A stretch of DNA of 64,000 nucleotides from Atherix ibis. Taxonomy: Eukaryota > Arthropoda > Insecta > Diptera > Athericidae. Both the position numbers and the translations under genes were made by a program. Location: assembly GCA_958298945.1 (NCBI GenBank), contig OY282607.1:75322868-75386867 (forward strand). The letters run 5' to 3'. Positions 57,209 to 64,000 of the stretch are shown in pieces; the first letter of the stretch is position 1, and each line of letters begins with the position of its first letter. A model generated the notes under the pieces. It saw nothing but the letters and a program-made list of their open reading frames with translations, did no database searches and was not told the DNA's origin.

Positions 57209-59862
57209 ATGAAAATGAAATGGCATAAGAAAAATTACAAAAGATCCAAAAAAGAGCTATTTAATAAAAAATCGAAAGCAATTAATAAAAAGAAACCACA
57301 AAATGTTGACCGGCGACGGAGAAATTACAAGTATATGCAACGGAGCAAAGAGGCTGAAGAGACTCAAAGGCGGCAAAAAATCATCGAAGATAAATACCGA
57401 AATGAGTTCAAGAAAGAGGAGAGTACCGATTCTGAAGTTGAAATCGCAGAAAATCCTTTTGAGCAATTGTTGTCTTCATTAAATGAAAATAGTTAGTATT
57501 TTTGTTTTTAATAATATGTTTTATGTTAATATTGAGTTTTATAATTTGTAGAAAATACAGAGCAAGTAATTGAAAGTTCCACAGAAGATGAAAATGAATT
57601 GTTGGAAGATGATGAAGAAGATATAGGTGACGAAGAAGAAGACGATTCCGATGAAGATATGTTAGATAATGTAGAAGTAGATGTCGAGGGGGAAGAAGAC
57701 GACGATGAAGATAAAGATGAAGAGAGCAAAAATGTAATTTATCTTTAACATTACATTATTTATTAGTTATTGTTTAAGATTTTAAAAGTATTTTATCTCA
57801 CTTACTCAGAACATAGTTGATGGAGATAAAAGCGTTAATAATGAAACAGTTACAAATGTGGAAGACGTAATTCTAGACGAAGAGTTTGATGAAGAAATCG
57901 AAAATAATTCTAAGAAGGCTGCAAATTCTAAATTGAATCAATTTTCGCAACATTTCGAATGCGAACTTCATCCAGAATCTGTTGAAAATCTTTTGACACA
58001 GTCACCTAATATTCAAAGAACGAAATTTAATTGGCCTCACATGGGTAATATTCAAGTTGAAATTCCAGTTTTGCAGACTAAATTTGAAGCGAATAAAAAG
58101 AAAACATTATTAGGAGATGATGTTACCTATGTAATAGAGAGTACTCCACCTGAATTGATTACAGTTGATTCCATAGAGGCTGCACAAAAATGTTGTATCA
58201 AAGTGCAGCTGCAATCGAATATTGAAATCGCAAATAAGTGCAATTTGCCATTGCTAAATAAATCTAAACTATTAACACCTCTGCAAGGGGAATTATTTTC
58301 AATTATTAATAAGTACCTGGATCTATATTTTTCGAACAGATTACTCGATAATGCCGAAGAGATACGCTTTGTTTATTGTTTACATGTTTTGAATCATGCT
58401 TTAAAGACACGGACGAAAATTTTGCATCATAATGCAAAATTATCAAATACATGCAAAAAACAAAAAAACTCTATTACGCCAGATGTGTGTAGAGACCAAG
58501 GACTTGTTCGACCAAAAGTTTTGATTGTAGTACCATTTCGAGATTCTGCTTTTCGAGTGGTAAATAATTTGATAAAGTTATTATTTGGTGAAGATAATGG
58601 TAAATCAACGTTTTATTAAGAAAATATAAGTTACTACGAAAAATATCATTTCATTTTAGAGAATGCTAAGCAAAATGGAAGTGTGATCAATTATAAACGA
58701 TTTGAAGAAGAGTACACAGGCGAATCTATACAATTTCCACGAAAGAATCCAAAACCTGAAGATTATGAGAGGTTATTTGCCGGCAATACAGACGATAACT
58801 TTAGAATTGGCATTTCATTAACGAGAAAATGTATTAAACTGTACACTGAATTCTACTCTTCAGATATAGTGCTTGCATCGCCATTGGGACTACGAATGAT
58901 AATTGGAGCACCGGGTGATGATGAGCGGGATTATGATTTTCTGGCTTCTATTGAAATACTTATTTTAGACCAAGCAGAATTATTTTTCGCTCAAAATTGG
59001 GAACATGTTCTACATTTACTTGATCATCTCCATTTGCAACCACAGAGTACTCGAGGTACTGATTATTCAAGGGTGAGATTTTGGAGTCTCAATGGTTACT
59101 CAAAATTCTATCGTCAAAATCTTCTCTTTACATCGCATGAAATACCAGAATTTCGATCAATTTATAACAATCGGTTCACAAACTATGCTGGCAAAGTTCG
59201 GTTAACTAATCCAATTTTTCAAGGTTCTATTCGTCATGTAACTGTTCCAATATCACAGGTTTGTTATTTTTTGTTCCCATACAAAAATACATTTTCAAAA
59301 CTATTCTTTATAGGTGTTCCATAAGGTCAAAGTTCAATCACTGGAAACAATGTTCGACACACGTTTCACATACTTTATCAATGAAATATTACCACAGTAC
59401 AAGAATCCTTCGATGTCGCACTGCATGATTTATGTTCCGAGTTATTTCGACTATGTACGGCTGCGAAATTATTTCAAAACAGAAAATATAAATTTTGTAC
59501 AGGTGTGTGAATATACTAAAGATGCGAAAGTAGCTCGAGCTCGAGATATGTTCTATCACAGCAGTGCACATTTTATGCTATATTCAGAACGAGCACATTT
59601 TTTCAAACGTACACGAATTAAGGGTATTCGACATTTAGTAATGTATCAACCACCAAATTGGCCGCATTTCTATCCTGAAATGATTAATCTAATGCAAGAT
59701 GACAAACAAAATCCGCGGGATGGCCTGGAACAATCTATGACCGTAACAGTATTGTATACAAAATACGATATTATGCAGGTTTCATCAATAATCGGTACTG
59801 AAAATGCAGCTAACATATTTAATTCAAATAAAATAACTCATTTGTTTACATCAGCCGGTTAA
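57209..59862 (+). CDS. UTP25: U3 snoRNA-associated protein 25 (UTP25, DIEXF/digestive organ expansion factor)
   Basis: Five exons, 57209-57491, 57552-57733, 57810-58599, 58660-59258 and 59314-59862, total 2,403 bp and 800 residues; all intron phases agree. Layout: a lysine/arginine-rich N-terminus (residues 1-60, KKNYKRSKKELFNKK), then a run of aspartate and glutamate (about 100-155, for example EEDDSDEDMLD). The UTP25 core follows, with KVLIVVPFRDSAFRVV near 395 and LILDQAELFFAQNWEHV in exon 4. The last part is LETMFDTRFTYFINEILP...HCMIYVPSYFDYVRLR in exon 5. The core resembles a helicase fold without working motifs. By family knowledge it is a nucleolar small-subunit processome factor needed for 18S rRNA maturation; in fish its loss activates p53. 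Length is close to the human protein. Possible alternative donor use at exon 2 is not excluded. Confidence 0.95.
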
Positions 59863-60538
59863 TATCAATTGTGATACTTTATGTGATCTGCATTTATTAT
59901 AAAAAAGGAAATGTTTTTAACAAACTAAATTTTTCTTTCTTATATAAATTCATAAGAACTTTCATATAGTTTGTCTGTCTCCGGGAGGGTTTAAAAATAT
60001 TCAATTTAATCTGAAGTAGCATTTATAATTTGCAAAGTTGACATCAGAAAAGCATGTAAAAATTAAAAACAATATTCATATCATAATCTAATTTGTTTTT
60101 TTTTTTTTTGTTTATTTCTTAATTTTATAATAATTAATTTCTTAAATACTAAATTTACAATTTTGATTAATTAATCTAAATTACAATAATATGATTGATT
60201 GTCACTTCTTATTTATAATTATTTCAATTTGAATGATTAATTATGTATTTAACAATAAGCTATCACAGTCTATTAAATTAAAAAAGAAGACAACAAAAAA
60301 GTAGATCTAAAAGAAATTTATTATGGGATCTTTTAACAGTACACAAAATTTAGAGACTTGTATATAAAAATTTTGCGTTATGTACTATTGTAGATATTTA
60401 GATGTTTTTAGGCTAATATAGTGTACCGAAAATATCAATATCAATATTGCTCGTACATCTAAAGAAACGACATTAATATTTATTGTGCGAGTATACTACA
60501 CTCAAGCCTATATTCCAAAAAAATCGAATGAAATAATA
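59863..60538. other. Convergent 3' flanks of UTP25 and tsl
   Basis: 676 bp, AT-rich, with no coding sequence. It contains the 3' UTRs of both genes. Confidence 0.5.
60479..60484 (-). terminator. Candidate poly(A) signal of tsl
   Basis: AATAAA on the minus strand about 55 bp beyond the tsl stop codon. Confidence 0.5.
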
Positions 60539-61470
60539 TTAATTAACCCCCATATTGACTTCCCATAATTTCATATAATTATCTAAAACCTCGTGGAACC
60601 ATCTTCGTTTTTCAGGCTCTTTAAAGACTGTGTTTAATGCCTTCAGGTCTAACTGTATTATGGCTTCTGTACCAAGCAGGTCGTCGAGGGCACGCAGTAG
60701 TGTACCATTTCCGTGCAATTTTAATAAAGTAGCATATTTAAAGACGTAATATTGATATTGCAATTTGCGACGTGCCCAACGTTCAACTGTTGTATTACCA
60801 CTAGCTGCACGGATCTGCCCCAAATGCTGGGCATACCATGGCGCAAAGAAGTTATATAAATCCAGCCGTGACAATGCCGATATTCCCTTTGTCTTTAACC
60901 GCTCTTTGATGAGTTGATAGTTCATTTTGTTATAAACAAATACCTAAAATTAACCATAAATCAATAAAATTCATGTTTTTTTTCTATATAAGAGAGTAAT
61001 AAAAAATTTGGAAATAAAACAAACAGATTATTATTCACCTGATATAGTGAGTTACCCGTTGTATATGAGCTAATATAATGTGTACCGTAAGTGTACATAA
61101 ACTGGGCGGCTGCTGTAATATTACCAATTTTCATGCTAGTAATTCGCTCTGAGACATCGTTCTCCAAAGGCTGATTTAAAGGAATTGTTTTTTTTAGTTT
61201 GCCACTTTCACGGAATCGCGATACTCTGACTAAAACGTAGGAGTAATCGCCTCGGATGAACGACGTATTTATGCCCAATTTTTTTGCCGCCAATTCTGGA
61301 TGCCAACCAGCCGTAAACGCCTCCCACGGCCTATCTAGTCGTTCAATAGTAAAATCTCGAAAGTAAGCTTGATATAATTGACGACGGTTATCACAGAATT
61401 CCATATGAAAGTCGCCATGGAATATTCCTGGTGAGGTTTCCTCCTTCGTTTCCGTTAACAAATTAATGTT
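60539..61470 (-). CDS. tsl: Torso-like, MACPF-domain patterning protein (3' exons only)
   Basis: Two exons on the minus strand, 61470-61039 and 60943-60539, phase 0 at both edges, coding 278 residues to the stop at 60539-60541. The join reads NSLYQ|VFVYNK. The MACPF signature [14 protein letters not shown] is near residue 127 of this part. By family knowledge Torso-like is secreted, modified at the egg poles, and needed for activation of the Torso receptor in terminal patterning and for developmental timing; it is not a pore-forming toxin in known roles. From memory the Drosophila protein is about 350 residues, so roughly 75, including the signal peptide, are missing. The exon at 61470 begins at a good acceptor (TTTCAG), and I find no upstream tsl exon to the end of the window. 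The gene is therefore partial here rather than broken. Confidence 0.92.
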
Positions 61471-61918
61471 CTGAAATATTGTAGAAGTAAAAAGATTTTC
61501 AACAATTTTTTTAATCGTTATTAAAAGTAGTTTTTTTATGTTCAACAAATATAATTTGTAAAATTATTTTGAAAAATGGTATTTCGATTGTCATGAGTAA
61601 GACTTGGTAAAAAATGGTAATGACGGTATAGTGCTAACGGGATCAATGGAACCAGGGAAAAAAGAACTTGGAATATGGTGTCTAATAAGATTGAACATCC
61701 TTCTAAAGCTACATAATTAAAAACATATTTACAACAAAAACTATTATTTTAAAAAAATCAAAGAATGGTTTTTATTTATTAAATAATTTATTTCAAAAAT
61801 ATTTTTCATTTTAACTGTAAAAGGTATCTAAAAGTGGAAATTTCTAATTTTGTTGCGTCAGTTTTCAGACATATAATATTCCCAATAAATATAAGCATTA
61901 TACTGTTTAAAAATTATT
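61471..61918. other. Gap between tsl and PAK1IP1, no exon found
   Basis: I looked here for the missing 5' part of tsl and found none. A short minus-strand open stretch at about 61,590-61,700 does not resemble Tsl. It is probably tsl intron plus PAK1IP1 3' UTR. Confidence 0.45.
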
Positions 61919-63379
61919 TTATTTAGCTCTTTTCTTTTTTACAACAGGTTCTTCTTCGCTCTCATCATCAGATTTTTCACATTCTTCGTCATTGCCAGAT
62001 ATTTCACTGGCATCAGAATTTTCACATTCGACGTCATTATCAGATTTTTCAGTGTCCTCAGACTTTTCACATTCGTCATTTTCAGACTTTTCAGTTTCCT
62101 TGTCATTTTCAGACTTTTCACATTCCTCTTCATCTTCGGATTCTTCATATTCCTCTTGATTTCCAGGCTTTTTACATTCCTCTTCATTTTCAGATTTCTT
62201 AATATTATCTGTTTTCTTCCTCCTCATAAGTACTATACATGTTGGTCTGCATCCCGTACTTGCTGAGGCAATTTTCTCAAGTTTGTTAATCTTTTTTCCA
62301 CTTTTAAAAGACCAGAGGCAAACATCACCAGAACTGTAAAATCACAAATGTTTACAGAAAAATAGTGGCCTATTCTATTCTAAAATATTACCTAGCTGCT
62401 GTCGCTAAAAACTCATCCTCAATATCCAAATCTTTAATTCTATTTTCATGAGCTTGAAAATCACATAACTAGAAAAGTTTATTTTGTAAAAATAACTTTT
62501 AAAAAAATGGTCATCATTTAAAATACCTCTATTGATTTATTAATATCAACAAATATTAATTTTCCATTTTCTAATCCAACAACACAAACTTTGTTGTCTT
62601 TCCAACAAACTGAACTTGATCTGGTTTGGAAGCTTTCGCTTCTGCAAACTGAACCACTTGCGGCATTGTAAATTTCCATTCCATTAGTTCCAAGCAAAAC
62701 GAAATGTTCACCGTCGGAAGACCATTTTACACATTGCGGTTTATAACCGAAAATTTTATTCTTCTTCAAGTTTACAGCATAGGCCATCCGACCTTTTACT
62801 AAATTCCAAGTGCGTAATATAGAATCTGATCCTAATGTAAGTGCTGCTTTTCCCGAGGGATGGCAGCTTATTGATTCAATTGGTTTTCCCTTTGTCCATT
62901 TACCATTAGTCGACCAATTCTTTGTAGAAATTGCATATAAATACGAATCGTCTGCACCTGTTAGAATATGCGAGTTATCTGGCGTAAAAGCTAGTGCGTT
63001 CACTGTCCCTGAATGATGTGATAAAATCTGCAACAAAAATGTTTACGCACTGTAAGCCATGGTATTTCTTACTGATAGTCTGTCCACAAACTTGAATTTC
63101 TTGTCTCGACTTCATATTGTAAATATAAACTCTTTCGTCTGCAGCCCCAGATGCCAACATTAATCCCCCTTTCGCAACGCATCTTATTGAACTTGTGTGC
63201 GATTGCACTGAAAACGATTGTGACAATGTTGATTCCTTCTTTTCCTAAGAAAAAATATGGTGTAACAATATGCGAAATTCACCAATTACATTTTTTCATA
63301 TTACCTCGCTTGAGTTTACAGTGTAGCCCAGCAAGTATTTCTCATATGTACCCAAAATAATTTCTAATTCATTCGCCAT
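61919..63379 (-). CDS. PAK1IP1: PAK1IP1/MAK11-like WD40-repeat protein, 60S ribosome assembly
   Basis: Five exons on the minus strand: 63379-63305, 63244-63092, 63027-62527, 62468-62392 and 62333-61919, total 1,221 bp and 406 residues with all phases consistent. The second intron uses the donor GTTTGT after EIQ, which restores the family sequence EIQILSHHSGT; the better-looking GTAAGA 15 bp further on breaks the frame. WD repeats fill residues about 35-290, with SCHPSGKAALTLGSDSILRTW and LCDFQAHENRIKDL matching PAK1IP1 and yeast Mak11 in order and spacing. By family knowledge it is a nucleolar factor of 60S assembly, also reported as a PAK1 inhibitor. The tail is odd: after RRKKTDNIKK come about 80 residues of acidic repeats (CEKSEND and variants), followed only by VVKKKRAK, where relatives are mostly lysine-rich. 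It may be nested in a tsl intron. Confidence 0.93.
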
Positions 63380-64000
63380 GACCAAAACGATCTAAGTCTC
63401 AGTTTCATTTGAATCAACTTGCACTGATCTGGTAGCACGGTATATACACCAAGTCGTTTTACAAAATTTGAACACTATATTCACTTAAATAATGAAAATA
63501 ATTTTTCTGTTGGCGTCGTATTTATTCTTATTCTTAGCGGTTATTATTGGATTGATGCTATCCACGCGATAAGCAGTTTTGAACAAAATTTTCGCCATGC
63601 CTCTTCTCAATTATCAATAACATAACCTATATTGTTGGGAATGTCAATTCAGTCCCAATGTCACAACCAGTTAAGCGAATAGCTGAATAAAATATTTTTG
63701 GTGCTGCCAATACGAGAAAAACGCGATTAATGATTAGTTGGCGCACAATTCAAAAATTAATCATCCTAGTTTTTGTATTCGCACTATATAATTTATTTCC
63801 TAAATATATTAATGCGTTTTTATATTATACTTAAATATGTTTTTAACAAAATATATATTAATAACATACTATTATCGTGCGAATTTATTAATTTTGACTT
63901 TTTCACACAAAGTCGTTAAGGACAGGCTCTTTCTTTGTAATAAGGAAATTTTTCAATATGATTCAATTTTTTTTGTTTCCATTTATTTATTTAATAGTAA
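63380..64000. other. 5' flank of PAK1IP1, no supported gene
   Basis: Contains the PAK1IP1 promoter and, possibly, tsl intron. A 26-codon forward frame at 63492-63572 (MKIIFLLASYLFLFLAVII...) would make one hydrophobic helix; I cannot tell whether it is used. No tsl exon is visible on the minus strand. Confidence 0.4.

Noticed and set aside
60539..61470. MACPF domain read as a pore-forming toxin
   Set aside because: The whole sequence matches Torso-like, a developmental MACPF protein; nothing suggests a toxin role.
63060..63091. Consensus-like donor GTAAGA in PAK1IP1 exon 2
   Set aside because: Using it breaks the reading frame into exon 3. The weaker GTTTGT donor 15 bp earlier keeps the frame and the family sequence.

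Overview
The window is AT-rich (very roughly 70-75% A+T by eye) nuclear DNA from an insect, most likely a higher fly (Diptera). The reasons are a torso-like gene, a PP2C phosphatase that closely resembles Drosophila alphabet, short phase-conserved introns in housekeeping genes, and a transposon load dominated by mariner, Tc1-like, Jockey-type LINE and Ty3/gypsy elements. A tephritid-like fly is a guess from general style only.

Layout. 0-24 kb is a transposon graveyard with no host gene that I can find. It holds a LINE fragment (0.3-1.1 kb), a full-length mariner with a long ORF but lost catalytic residues (3.7-5.0 kb), a gypsy protease relic (5.1-5.9 kb), Tc1-like fragments (6.2, 19.1 and 20.4 kb), a TIR-complete mariner (6.44-7.70 kb), a two-LTR gypsy element with an internal deletion (10.41-13.70 kb), a 5'-truncated LINE with a 14-bp target duplication (16.07-18.70 kb) and a fold-back mariner (22.69-23.93 kb). 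24-31.9 kb is microsatellite-rich, very AT-rich DNA without recognisable genes. 31.87-50.26 kb is one minus-strand gene, the PP2C phosphatase alph. Its last two coding exons sit about 16 kb from the rest, so most of the apparent desert from 33 to 49 kb is a single intron, itself carrying another mariner and two small repeat elements. 53.4-63.4 kb is a compact housekeeping cluster: IntS11 (+), Srp14 (-), UTP25 (+), the 3' part of torso-like (-) and a PAK1IP1/MAK11 WD-repeat gene (-).

The host genes share no pathway. IntS11 cleaves nascent RNA in Integrator, SRP14 is in the SRP Alu domain, UTP25 and PAK1IP1 serve ribosome assembly, alph is a signalling phosphatase and Tsl acts in embryonic terminal patterning.

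The most interesting signal is not a gene. The octamer TACTCGTA (or its complement TACGAGTA) occurs 14 times by my hand scan, against fewer than one expected from base composition, always in non-coding DNA. It has exactly the form TA-CTCG-TA expected if a mariner of the resident family (ends TA-CGAGGG...CCCTCG-TA) excised leaving 4 terminal bases plus a duplicated TA. Two copies are visible as clean 6-bp insertions when paired repeats are compared (the two LTRs at 10.4/13.5 kb and the two arms at 22.7/23.9 kb). A second theme is perfect hairpins and templated filler inside old transposons, which look like template-switch scars.
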